Made by a program: the position numbers and the translations under genes. This document shows positions 1 to 7,197 of a stretch of DNA of 49,072 nucleotides, piece by piece; within the stretch, counting starts at the first letter, position 1, and every line of letters begins with the position of its first letter. Location: the NCBI GenBank assembly GCA_038317345.1, contig JBBQBH010000019.1:1-49072 (forward strand), written 5' to 3'. The notes beneath the pieces were generated by a model, which did no database searches, was not told the DNA's origin, and saw only the letters and a program-made list of their open reading frames with translations. The DNA is from Mayfieldus sp038317345 (GTDB taxonomy: Bacteria > Actinomycetota > Thermoleophilia > Solirubrobacterales > 70-9).

Positions 1-997
1 AAGTCAGACCTCGGCTTCATTCCCTACGCGGCCGACGCCTTCCAGCTCTACGACCAGTTCCACGCCTCGATCATGGCCTCGACCTACCCCAACCGCCACT
101 ACATGTGGTCGGCGCAGTCGGGCGGCCAGAAGGACAACCAGACGACCGCCAACAGCTGGGAGACGATCTTCGACCGGGCGATCTCGAAGGGCGTCAGCGC
201 CACCTACTTCTTCTCCGACCTGCCCTTCTCGCTGCTCTACAAGAATGGGAGCTCGTACTCGGAGCCGGTCGCCAACTACTACCAGCGGGCGGCGAGCGGC
301 GATCTTTCGCACATCAACTACGTCGACCCCGCCTTCTACGACGGGGGCGGCGGCGACGGCATCTCAGGCGACGAGCATCCGCATGGCGACGTTCGCATCG
401 GGCAGGCCTTCATGTCGGACGTCGTGCACGCCTTCATCGACTCTCCGCAGTTCAAGCGCGGGGCGCTGTTCATCGTCTACGACGAGTGGGGAGGGTTCTT
501 CGACCATGTGCCCCCGCCACTTCGTGCCCGACGATCGCGGCAGCCGCGACCTGTTCCAGAACTTCGGCATGACCGGGTTCCGGATCCCGGCCGTGGTCGT
601 CTCTCCGTATGTCAAGCGGGGCGCCGTGAACCACTCATTCGCGACGTTCGAGTCGATCCTGAAGCTGATCTCCTACAAGCTCGGGCTCGGGTATCTCAAC
701 AAGCGCCACCGCTACGCGACCAACATCGGCCGCACCTTCGACTGGGAGACGCCGAACTTCAACCGGCCCAACATCCCCGACCCGGCGACGATCGCCGGCA
801 CCACATGCACGCTCCATGGCCTGCCGAGGGAACAGCCGAAGCGTGAAAAGGCACACGACCTGGCGGATCTCGAGACCAGCGGGTTTCTCGAGCGCCACGG
901 CTTCGAATACAAGCCGCCGACATACGCGCGCCTGTTCCGCAATCCCGACAGCTTCCGGCGGGCGCTGCGCCAGAGCACGCGTTACCACGGCGGTTAG
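1..997 (+). CDS. phosphoesterase family protein (phospholipase C / acid phosphatase type), 5' truncated, frameshifted
   Basis: The reading frame is open from the first base of the window, so the N-terminus lies outside. The first part carries the conserved segment IVYDEWGGFFDHVPPP, typical of the secreted phosphoesterase family PF04185 (phospholipase C and acid phosphatase AcpA type), which hydrolyses phosphate esters outside the membrane. Near positions 511-520, in a C-rich run, the frame changes: frame 1 supplies FFDHVPP and frame 2 continues with HFVPDDRGSRDLFQNFGMTG and IPAVVVSPYVK to the stop at 997. Both halves are well conserved, so a one-base insertion (or two-base loss) from sequencing or a recent mutation is likely. 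Substrate cannot be told from sequence. Confidence 0.8.
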   Translation, partial: SQTSASFPTRPTPSSSTTSSTPRSWPRPTPTATTCGRRSRAARRTTRRPPTAGRRSSTGRSRRASAPPTSSPTCPSRCSTRMGARTRSRSPTTTSGRRAAIFRTSTTSTPPSTTGAAATASQATSIRMATFASGRPSCRTSCTPSSTLRSSSAGRCSSSTTSGEGSSTMCPRHFVPDDRGSRDLFQNFGMTGFRIPAVVVSPYVKRGAVNHSFATFESILKLISYKLGLGYLNKRHRYATNIGRTFDWETPNFNRPNIPDPATIAGTTCTLHGLPREQPKREKAHDLADLETSGFLERHGFEYKPPTYARLFRNPDSFRRALRQSTRYHGG

Positions 998-1021
998 GCG
1001 TCCCGCGTATTGCAGCGAAGA

Positions 1022-1094
1022 AGCCCGGGGCGGGAATCGAACCCGCAGCCTCCGCTTTACAAGAGCGGTGCTCTACCAGTTGAGCTACCCGGGC
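1022..1094 (-). tRNA. tRNA-Thr (anticodon TGT)
   Basis: On the minus strand a full 73-nt cloverleaf folds: acceptor GCCCGGG/CCCGGGC, D arm GCTC/GAGC with GG in the loop, anticodon stem CCGCT/AGCGG with loop CTTGTAA, T arm GCGGG/CCCGC with loop TTCGATT, discriminator T. Anticodon TGT reads ACA (Thr). No CCA is encoded at the end. Confidence 0.95.
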
Positions 1095-1183
1095 GAATCG
1101 GGGTACGGAAAATCGACTATTGGTCCACAATGATTTCAATGAAACGCTCAAGGATCTATGCCCCCTGTCGATTGGGTGTCTAC

Positions 1184-1256
1184 GCCCGCCTAGCTCAATC
1201 GGAAGAGCACTCGACTTGTAACCGAGAGGGTCCTGGTTCAACTCCGGGGGTGGGCT
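1184..1256 (+). tRNA. second tRNA-Thr (anticodon TGT), divergent
   Basis: A 73-nt cloverleaf on the plus strand: acceptor GCCCGCC/GGTGGGC (one G-T pair), D arm GCTC/GAGC, anticodon stem CTCGA/CCGAG with an A-C mismatch at 31-39, loop CTTGTAA, T arm CCTGG/CCGGG, T loop TTCAACT, discriminator T. The anticodon is again TGT, 90 nt from the divergent tRNA-Thr. The stem mismatch makes this the less canonical copy. Confidence 0.88.
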
Positions 1257-1278
1257 TTTCCCGGCAGACGGTGCTCCG

Positions 1279-2223
1279 ATGAAGCTCGAGGGCATCCACC
1301 ACATCACGGCGATCGCCGAGAACGCCCAGCGCAACGTCGACTTCTACGCGGGCGTAATGGGTTTAAGGCTGGTCAAGAAGACGGTCAACCAGGACAACCC
1401 GACCGTCTACCACCTCTTCTACGCCGACGAGAAGGGCGACCCCGGTTCCGACCTCACCTTCTTCGAGTACCCAGGCGTGCCCCAGGGACGGGCCGGGGCG
1501 GGGATGATCCACCAGATCGTCTGGCGGGTCGGGTCCGAGGATTCGATCGCCTTCTGGCAGGAGCGTCTTTCGAGCCACGGGACCGAATTCGATCTGCATG
1601 ACGGGCGGTTGCACTTCTCCGACCCGGAGGGGCTGGGGCACGAGCTCGTGGTGGTCGAGGTCGACGACGAGCCGCTGATCGCCGACCATCCCGAGGTTCC
1701 CGCCGAGCTCGCCCTGCAGGGCTTTCACGCGGCCCGCGCCTACAGCCAGGCGCCCGAAGCGAGCCGCTCTCTGCTCGAGGAGGCGCTTCAGTTCACCCCC
1801 TACGACGAGGCAGGGTTCGCCCCCTCGGGCGCCGGGTGGGAGGCGCGCGGCGAGCGCCGCGGCGGGCTCTGGACCTACGACGCGCCACCGGACGAGCCCG
1901 GACTGCAGGGAGCCGGAACCGTGCACCACATCGCCTGGGCCTCAGAGATCGACGAGCACCTGGCCTGGCGCGAACGGGTGATCGAGGGCGGCGCCTCGCC
2001 GACCCCGGTGATCGACCGTTTCTACTTCCGCTCGATCTACTTCCGCGAGCCGAGCGGGGTGCTGTTCGAGATCGCCACGCTCGGGCCCGGATTCACGGTC
2101 GACGAGCCGCTCGAGCACCTTGGCGAGAAGCTCTCGCTGCCGCCCGATTACGAGCATCTGCGCGCCGAGGTCGAGCCGAAGCTGCGTCCGATCACCAACC
2201 CAAGGGTCGCCGCGGCGCGTTGA
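1279..2223 (+). CDS. ring-cleaving dioxygenase, VOC/glyoxalase superfamily (MhqO/LinE-like)
   Basis: A 314-residue two-domain VOC protein of the ring-cleaving dioxygenase family that includes hydroquinone-type enzymes. It opens with GIHHITAIAENAQRNVDFY, and the metal-binding triad is visible as H7/H8 of the first domain, H216/H217 in TVHHIAWAS and E264 in SGVLFEIAT, the usual His-His-Glu Fe(II) site. The substrate is probably a hydroquinone or similar para-diol, inferred mainly from the maleylacetate reductase gene whose start overlaps the stop codon here. It begins 22 nt after the tRNA-Thr gene, so it may be read through from the tRNA promoter or use a promoter inside it. Confidence 0.88.
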   Translation: MKLEGIHHITAIAENAQRNVDFYAGVMGLRLVKKTVNQDNPTVYHLFYADEKGDPGSDLTFFEYPGVPQGRAGAGMIHQIVWRVGSEDSIAFWQERLSSHGTEFDLHDGRLHFSDPEGLGHELVVVEVDDEPLIADHPEVPAELALQGFHAARAYSQAPEASRSLLEEALQFTPYDEAGFAPSGAGWEARGERRGGLWTYDAPPDEPGLQGAGTVHHIAWASEIDEHLAWRERVIEGGASPTPVIDRFYFRSIYFREPSGVLFEIATLGPGFTVDEPLEHLGEKLSLPPDYEHLRAEVEPKLRPITNPRVAAAR

Positions 2224-3230
2224 GCGGCGACGGCGCCTCGTTTACCTGGCGCGACGCCAACCGCACCGTCGTATTCGGGCAGGGAGCGCTGCAGGGCGCG
2301 GCTGGCACCCTCGCCGAGAGCGGGTTCGAGGAATTCGATCTGCTCTCCACCCCGCGGGCCCTGTCCAAGGCCGATCGGCTGGCGGCAGCGGCCTCGGCCG
2401 TCCATGAAGTGGCGCAGGGCGGCGTGCCCGAGGCCGCCGCGGCGCTCCTCGGCCAAGCTTCCTCGCCGACGCTGGTCGCCCTCGGCGGAGGGCGGGTGAT
2501 CGACGCCGCGAAGGCGGTTTCCGCGGTGGAGGGCCAAACGGTGGCGGCGATTCCGACCACCCTCTCCGGGGCCGAGATGACCGGCATCCATCGTTTCCCG
2601 GCCGGCGCCGAGGAGCGGGCCAAGGGCCTGATCCGCCCCGAGCTCGTGATTGCGGATCCCGAGCCGATGACCAGCCAGCCCGAACCGCAGCTGCGCTGGA
2701 GCGCGATGAACGCGCTCGCGCACGGCGCCGACTCTCTCTACACGCCGTTCGCCAACCCGGTGTCGAGGATGACCGCGCTGCGCGGCGCGGAGCTGATCGG
2801 CGAGGCGCTGGACCAGAGCCCCGACGACCGCGACCGCCCAACCCTGGCGCTCGGCTCGATCCTCTGCGGCTACGCGATCGACTCGGCGCTGTTCGCGATC
2901 CATCATGTGATCTGCCAGACCCTGGTGCGCGAGCTCGGGATCCCGCACGCGGAGACCAATGCGGCGATCCTGCCCCACGCGATTGCCTACATGCGGGACC
3001 GGGCTCCGGAGCAGATCGGTGATCTGGCGAAATTCCTGGACACTGACCTCGACTCGCTGCCGGACAGGATCGCCGAGCTCGGCCGTCCGCAGGGCCTCGG
3101 CGAGCTCGGCGCCGAGAGGGGCGGCCTCGAGGCGGCCCTCGACGCCATCGAGGCCCGTCCCCAGCTCGCCTTTACGCCCGATCCGCCGGACCGCGAGCAA
3201 CTTCGAACAATCATCGAGGCGGCGTGGTGA
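2220..3230 (+). CDS. maleylacetate reductase (iron-containing alcohol dehydrogenase family)
   Basis: NAD(P)H-dependent reduction of maleylacetate to 3-oxoadipate, the step that feeds cleaved hydroquinone or chlorocatechol rings into the 3-oxoadipate pathway. About 336 residues, the family's usual length. The dinucleotide motif appears as LGGGRVIDAAKAVSA and the family block IPTTLSGAEMTGIHRF follows; metal-site histidines lie in NALAHGADSLYTPFANP and IHHVICQTL. The start chosen is TTG at 2220, which overlaps the TGA of the dioxygenase (TTGA), implying translational coupling; an ATG far upstream at 1836 would lie inside the dioxygenase gene. The pair forms a two-gene operon. Confidence 0.87.
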   Translation: MSGDGASFTWRDANRTVVFGQGALQGAAGTLAESGFEEFDLLSTPRALSKADRLAAAASAVHEVAQGGVPEAAAALLGQASSPTLVALGGGRVIDAAKAVSAVEGQTVAAIPTTLSGAEMTGIHRFPAGAEERAKGLIRPELVIADPEPMTSQPEPQLRWSAMNALAHGADSLYTPFANPVSRMTALRGAELIGEALDQSPDDRDRPTLALGSILCGYAIDSALFAIHHVICQTLVRELGIPHAETNAAILPHAIAYMRDRAPEQIGDLAKFLDTDLDSLPDRIAELGRPQGLGELGAERGGLEAALDAIEARPQLAFTPDPPDREQLRTIIEAAW

Positions 3231-3254
3231 GTTGCGCCTGGACCTGGGCCCCGA

Positions 3255-3278
3255 GCGACTAGCGACTAGCGACTAGCG
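3255..3278 (+). repeat. 7-bp tandem repeat (GCGACTA)x3
   Basis: Three complete copies of GCGACTA plus a partial fourth, in the gap between the maleylacetate reductase and the acyltransferase fusion. No hairpin or promoter is associated with it. Confidence 0.85.
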
Positions 3279-3321
3279 TCCCAGCCTGTAACGCCGCCTG
3301 AACCCTCGTGTAGCCCAATGC

Positions 3322-4986
3322 ATGGGCGAGGACCCCCTTCTGCGCTACCACGAATACACGCGCAAGCACGGCGTCAATTGGCCGATGTACATGCTGGCGC
3401 GCGGCCTGGTGCAGCCGGCCCTCTGGATCTGGCTGCGGCTTTCGAAGGGTGGCCGCAAGCACGCTCGAGTCAAGGGCGCGCTCATCGTCGCCTCCAACCA
3501 CCGGAGCTTCCTCGACCCGTTCGTGATCGGGGCTTCGCTTCCGTGGCGAAAGCCGATGTGTTACGTCGCCAAGCGGGAGCTGTTCGAAAAGCGCTGGCAG
3601 GGATGGCTGCTCTCGCGTTGCGGCGCCTTTCCGATCCGACGCGGCGAGTCCGACGAGGATGCGATGACCACCGCACGGATGGTCCTGGAACGGGGCGGAA
3701 CGGTGTGCATCTTCCCCGAGGGCACGCGGATCCGATCCGGCTCGCTCGGGACCCCGAAGCGTGGGGTCGGGCGGCTCGCCCTTCAGACCGGGGCTCCGGT
3801 GCTGCCGGTGGCGGTGAACGGTACCGAGCGGGTCCGCCGCGGTTGGCGGATCCGTCCTCGAAAGGTGAGTATCCGCATGGGCCGCCCGATCACCTTCCCG
3901 CGCTCAGAGCAGCCCTCGCCGGCCCTGGCGGCGACGGTGACGGGGCGCATCTGGCCCAACGTCGAGTTGCAGTGGGAGGACCTGGGCGGTCTGTCGCCGG
4001 TGCGCCGCGCCGCGGTGATCGGCGCCGGCAGCTGGGGCACCGCGGTTGCAGTCCTGCTCGCGCGCGGTGGGCTCGAGGTGCAGCTCGGCACCCGCAGCCC
4101 CGAACAGGCGCAGGCGATGGAGGAAGCGCGGATCAACGAGTTCTATCTGCCCGAGGTGCGGTTGCCGGAATCGCTGCAGGTCAAGCGCGCCTCCGAGATC
4201 GAGCTCGCCGGACTCGATCTGGTCTGCCTCGCGGTCCCGTCGAAGGCGCTGCCGCAGGCGGTCGGCTCGATCGCCGACCGGATCGGCGAGCGCACGGCGA
4301 TCCTGCTGCTCAGCAAGGGGCTGGTCGCGCCTCAGGGCGAGCTTCCGAGCGAGTACGTGGGCGGGCGGGTCCGCGCCCGCGCGATCGCCAGCCTCGGCGG
4401 CCCAGCTCACGCACGCGAGGCCGTCTCCGGCTCCGCGGCGTTGGTGCTCGGTTCCGCCGACCCCGACCTGCGGGCCCAGCTCGGCGAGGTGTTCGACCGC
4501 GCCGGTCTCGGATGTGAGCGCTCCGGGGACATCTTCGGGGTCGAAATGGCCGGGGCCGCCAAGAACGCCGCCGCGCTCGCTGCGGCCGCCGCGCAGCCGC
4601 ACGGACTGAACGCGGCGGGGATCGCCGCGGGGGAGATCTGGCGCGAGTGCGTCGAATACGCGATTTCTCGCGGCGCCAGGCAGGAGACCTTCGTCGGGCT
4701 TGCCGGGGTCGGCGACCTAACCGCGACCGTGCTGGCGCCCGGCAGCCGCAACCGTCGCGCCGGAGAGCTGCTGGGCGCCGGCATGCCCGCCGATCAGATC
4801 CGGGCCGAGATCGGCCAGGCCTCGGAGGGCCTGGACTCTGTGCCGCTGATCGCCGAGACGATCGCGGCTGCCGGGGTCGAGGCGGAGGGCCTGCTGGGGC
4901 TTGCGGCGCTGATCGAGGGCAGGATTGGAACCGACGAATGGGTCGCGGGATTGCGCCGTGCAGAGCGCTCCCGCCGGGCCGCCTAG
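3322..4986 (+). CDS. PlsC-GpsA fusion: 1-acylglycerol-3-phosphate acyltransferase + glycerol-3-phosphate dehydrogenase
   Basis: A 554-residue protein joining two phospholipid enzymes. Residues 1-215 are a PlsC-type acyltransferase with the HX4D catalytic motif NHRSFLD (59-65) and the substrate motif FPEGTR (131-136). Residues 230-550 are an NAD(P)-dependent glycerol-3-phosphate dehydrogenase with GAGSWGT (234-240), LLLSKGL, catalytic-type lysine K414 in AGAAKNAAAL, and the C-terminal block GVGDLTATVLAPGSRNRR. Both halves keep their catalytic motifs and the frame is continuous, so the fusion is not created by an indel. It would act at the inner face of the membrane, making sn-glycerol-3-phosphate and acylating the lysophosphatidate derived from it. 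No clear ribosome site was seen before the ATG. Confidence 0.9.
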   Translation: MGEDPLLRYHEYTRKHGVNWPMYMLARGLVQPALWIWLRLSKGGRKHARVKGALIVASNHRSFLDPFVIGASLPWRKPMCYVAKRELFEKRWQGWLLSRCGAFPIRRGESDEDAMTTARMVLERGGTVCIFPEGTRIRSGSLGTPKRGVGRLALQTGAPVLPVAVNGTERVRRGWRIRPRKVSIRMGRPITFPRSEQPSPALAATVTGRIWPNVELQWEDLGGLSPVRRAAVIGAGSWGTAVAVLLARGGLEVQLGTRSPEQAQAMEEARINEFYLPEVRLPESLQVKRASEIELAGLDLVCLAVPSKALPQAVGSIADRIGERTAILLLSKGLVAPQGELPSEYVGGRVRARAIASLGGPAHAREAVSGSAALVLGSADPDLRAQLGEVFDRAGLGCERSGDIFGVEMAGAAKNAAALAAAAAQPHGLNAAGIAAGEIWRECVEYAISRGARQETFVGLAGVGDLTATVLAPGSRNRRAGELLGAGMPADQIRAEIGQASEGLDSVPLIAETIAAAGVEAEGLLGLAALIEGRIGTDEWVAGLRRAERSRRAA

Positions 4987-5015
4987 TGCCACGTCAACCG
5001 ATCCATCCCCGTTTT

Positions 5016-5114
5016 GGCGGCTGCGAACCTTCGCCTGGCTGCGTCCTCAGTCGCCCAGGTAGCGTCAACTACCTGGGCCCCCTGCGTCCTTGCCATGCTC
5101 GGTTCTCGCTCGCC
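5016..5114 (+). repeat. dispersed repeat, copy 1, with hairpin core
   Basis: Ends GGCGGCTGCGAACC (5016-5029) and GCTCGGTTCTCGC (5097-5109) recur in inverted orientation at 13646-13764. The core holds a perfect 10-bp stem (5053-5062 with 5069-5078, loop CGTCAA) and CTGCGTCC follows it. It lies between the PlsC-GpsA gene and a sigma factor gene and could act as a terminator, though no T tract follows. Confidence 0.75.
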
Positions 5115-5154
5115 AAAGCCGGGAATCGATCGATCGACGCGGCACTGGCGAGGG

Positions 5155-5160
5155 TACGCT
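5155..5160 (+). promoter_or_regulatory. -10 box TACGCT of a near-leaderless promoter
   Basis: TACGCT fits the TAnnnT -10 pattern and ends 6 nt before the GTG at 5167, so transcription would start at or next to the start codon. No convincing -35 is seen. Confidence 0.45.
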
Positions 5161-5166
5161 TGCTCC

Positions 5167-5736
5167 GTGGCAGAGGAAAAGATCGAAGCCGGCCCACCAA
5201 CGGACCCGGTCGCGAAGGCGGAGTTGGATCGCGCCTTCGAGGACCTCTACAGGGCCCACCTGCGCGACGTCTACTCCTATGCCTACTACAGGTTCGGCAA
5301 CCATCACGACGCCGAGGACCTCACCGAGCAGGCATTCCTCCAGGCCTACCGGCACTTCGACCGGGCGAGGCGGGAGTCGGACGGAAGGCCGCTGCGGCCT
5401 TGGCTGATCCGCATCGCCCACAACCTCGCCTCCAACTACTTCCGCGACCGGTCGCGGCGCCCGCAGACGCCGCTGGACAGCGCCGATCCGATCTCGGCAC
5501 TGCACGGCACCGAGGCGGTGGTCGAGGGGCGCGAGGAGCTGCGCAACGTGATGGCCGGGCTGCAGCACCTTCCCGACGATCGTCGCGAGGCGTTGATCAT
5601 GCGCTTCGCGCTCGGCATGGACAACCGCGAGATCGCGCGCGCCCTGGGTCGCACCGATGGGGCGACCAAGGTGCTGATCCACCGCGCGATCAAGCAGCTT
5701 CAAGAGCAGATGGACGAGGAGGCCGGCGATGACTGA
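5167..5736 (+). CDS. ECF-type RNA polymerase sigma factor
   Basis: A 189-residue sigma-70 family factor. Region 2 is seen in the segment around YRAHLRDVYSYAYYRF and NHHDAEDLTEQAFLQAYRHF, and region 4 in DDRREALIMRFALGMDNREI followed by an HTH (ARALGRTDGATKVLIHRAIK). It should direct RNA polymerase to a small regulon; the signal is unknown. GTG 5167 is preferred over an upstream ATG at 5014 because the extra N-terminus would be read from the repeat element and because a -10 box sits 6 nt before the GTG. The next gene overlaps the stop by 8 nt and is probably its partner or regulator. Confidence 0.85.
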   Translation: MAEEKIEAGPPTDPVAKAELDRAFEDLYRAHLRDVYSYAYYRFGNHHDAEDLTEQAFLQAYRHFDRARRESDGRPLRPWLIRIAHNLASNYFRDRSRRPQTPLDSADPISALHGTEAVVEGREELRNVMAGLQHLPDDRREALIMRFALGMDNREIARALGRTDGATKVLIHRAIKQLQEQMDEEAGDD

Positions 5737-6055
5737 ACACGCAGTCGAGCGACTGCTCGCGGACGCATTGAGGCCAATCGATCCCCCTGACAGACTCTCC
5801 GGCAGGCTCGAGGAGACCTTCTCCGCGGTTGCCGAGGCCGCCGCAAACGAGCTCTCCGACTGGGCCGCCGCGCTCACCGAGTCAGAGCTGGAGGCGTTGC
5901 GCGACCCCCGCAACTGGGTGCGGCCGGCGATCGCGGTCACCGCCGGCGGCGTCGCCACGGGGGCCCTGGTGCTGTTCGAGCTGCGCCGTCGCAGCCGCCA
6001 GCGCAGTGGCGGTGGGCTGCGCGGGCTGACGGACGAGCTGCGTTCGCGGCTCTAG
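5729..6055 (+). CDS. small single-pass membrane protein, probable sigma-factor partner
   Basis: A 108-residue protein whose ATG overlaps the end of the sigma gene by 8 nt, so the two are translationally coupled. It has an acidic N-terminal half (EHAVERLLADALRPIDPPDR), one hydrophobic segment at about 64-83 (AIAVTAGGVATGALVLF) and a basic C-terminal tail with RRRSRQR. No zinc-binding HxxxCxxC motif is present, so it is not a classical ZAS anti-sigma factor; a role as anti-sigma or co-regulator is inferred from position only. Its stop overlaps the convergent DUF4383 gene by a few bases. Confidence 0.72.
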   Translation: MTEHAVERLLADALRPIDPPDRLSGRLEETFSAVAEAAANELSDWAAALTESELEALRDPRNWVRPAIAVTAGGVATGALVLFELRRRSRQRSGGGLRGLTDELRSRL

Positions 6056-6465
6056 GTCGCCGCTGCGGTCCGCTTTCTCGCAACCGCGGGTGTTGCCAAC
6101 CCGGCTGCGACCCCAAGCACGCCCAGGATCACGTGCAGGAAGTTGTCCGCGGTGTTCACCGGGATGACGCTGAGGATCGAGTGGCCATCGCCGATGATGA
6201 ATCCCCAGATCGCGATCGCGATGTACACGACCCCGAGGCCGAGCGCATACTGGCGGGCCGCATAGCCCGCGACCAGCAGACCCAAGCCGCCGGTGACGAT
6301 GTGGAAGACGTTGTGCCACCCGTTGACGTCGAGGATCCCGAACACGGCGTCGACGTGGCCCGGGCTTCCGAACGACGAGCTGTAGAAGAAGCCGATGATC
6401 CCCCCGATCACGAGCGTGCCGCCGACCAGGGTGGCGTACAACCGTGCTGGGCTTGAGCCTTCCAT
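6052..6465 (-). CDS. DUF4383 family membrane protein
   Basis: A 137-residue integral membrane protein with four predicted hydrophobic segments: LVGGTLVIGGIIGFFY, a segment after WHNVFHIVTGGLGLLVAGY, YIAIAIWGFIIGDG and HVILGVLGVAAGLA. The WHNxxH and NxxHxxLG blocks are typical of DUF4383 proteins, which have no known function. The ATG at 6465 is preceded by GGAGG with 4 nt spacing, which fixes the start; longer in-frame extensions upstream would run antisense to the next sigma gene. Confidence 0.82.
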   Translation of the reverse strand: MEGSSPARLYATLVGGTLVIGGIIGFFYSSSFGSPGHVDAVFGILDVNGWHNVFHIVTGGLGLLVAGYAARQYALGLGVVYIAIAIWGFIIGDGHSILSVIPVNTADNFLHVILGVLGVAAGLATPAVARKRTAAAT

Positions 6466-6618
6466 AGTTCCTCCAGGTTGCTCCTCTTGATGTTTTCGCG
6501 CCGGGCGGACGAATTGTGATGATCCGCCCCACGGCGAGGACCGTAGGCTGGATTGGACGTTCATACGCGATGGCGGTGCGCCCCGATCAGGGCACCCGCG
6601 ACACGGGGTAACCAGGCA

Positions 6619-7197
6619 GTGGCCATAGACAAGAAGAGGGCGGAACGCCTCGGCGACGAGGAACTGATGCCCCTGGTCGCGGAGAAGGACCCGGAGGCAT
6701 TCGAGGTCTTCTACGACCGCCACGGCGGAGCCGCATACTCGGTCGCCTACCGGATCGTCGGCGATCGCTCCAGCGCCGAGGACGTCGCCCAGGAGGCTTT
6801 CCTCTCGATCTGGCGCAGCGGCGCCCGATATGACCGGGCGCGGGGAAGCGTTCGGGCCTGGACGCTGGGCATAGTCCGAAACCGCGCCATCGACGCATTG
6901 CGCCGCCACTCGGGAAAGGCCCCGAAGCTCGACTTCGACGATGAGGCGGCGCTCGAGCATCGCCCCTCACCAGATCTCACCGACGAGCAGGCCATACAGC
7001 GCGACTCCGCGCAACAGGTGCGTGGGGCGCTCAGCGAGCTTCCCAGCGAGCAGTCGAAGGTGATCCAGCTCGCCTACTTCGGCGGTTTCAGCCACTCGGA
7101 GATCGCCGAGATGCTGAGCATGCCGCTGGGCACCGTCAAGGGCCGTATGCGGCTCGGGATCGAGAAGATCCGCACCCAACTTGCCGAGGGGATCTGA
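6619..7197 (+). CDS. ECF sigma factor (SigK-like), paired with RskA-type anti-sigma
   Basis: A 192-residue sigma-70 family factor. Region 2 spans DPEAFEVFYDRHGGAAYSVA to SSAEDVAQEAFLSIWRSG, and region 4 is LPSEQSKVIQLAYFGGFSHS followed by EIAEMLSMPLGTVKGRMRLG, the helix-turn-helix for -35 recognition. GTG 6619 gives the family's usual N-terminus; a TTG at 6553 would add 22 unconserved residues. The stop codon overlaps the ATG of the anti-sigma gene (TGATG), a typical sigma/anti-sigma operon. A TAGGCT hexamer at 6544-6549 is the best -10 candidate. Confidence 0.88.
   Translation: MAIDKKRAERLGDEELMPLVAEKDPEAFEVFYDRHGGAAYSVAYRIVGDRSSAEDVAQEAFLSIWRSGARYDRARGSVRAWTLGIVRNRAIDALRRHSGKAPKLDFDDEAALEHRPSPDLTDEQAIQRDSAQQVRGALSELPSEQSKVIQLAYFGGFSHSEIAEMLSMPLGTVKGRMRLGIEKIRTQLAEGI

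Noticed and set aside
1836..2219. Extended start for the maleylacetate reductase at an upstream ATG
   Set aside because: It would overlap most of the dioxygenase's second domain and encode unconserved Arg-rich sequence; TTG 2220 matches the family start.
4987..5166. N-terminal extension of the first sigma factor from ATG 5014
   Set aside because: The extra residues would be read through the dispersed repeat; the -10 box at 5155 supports GTG 5167.
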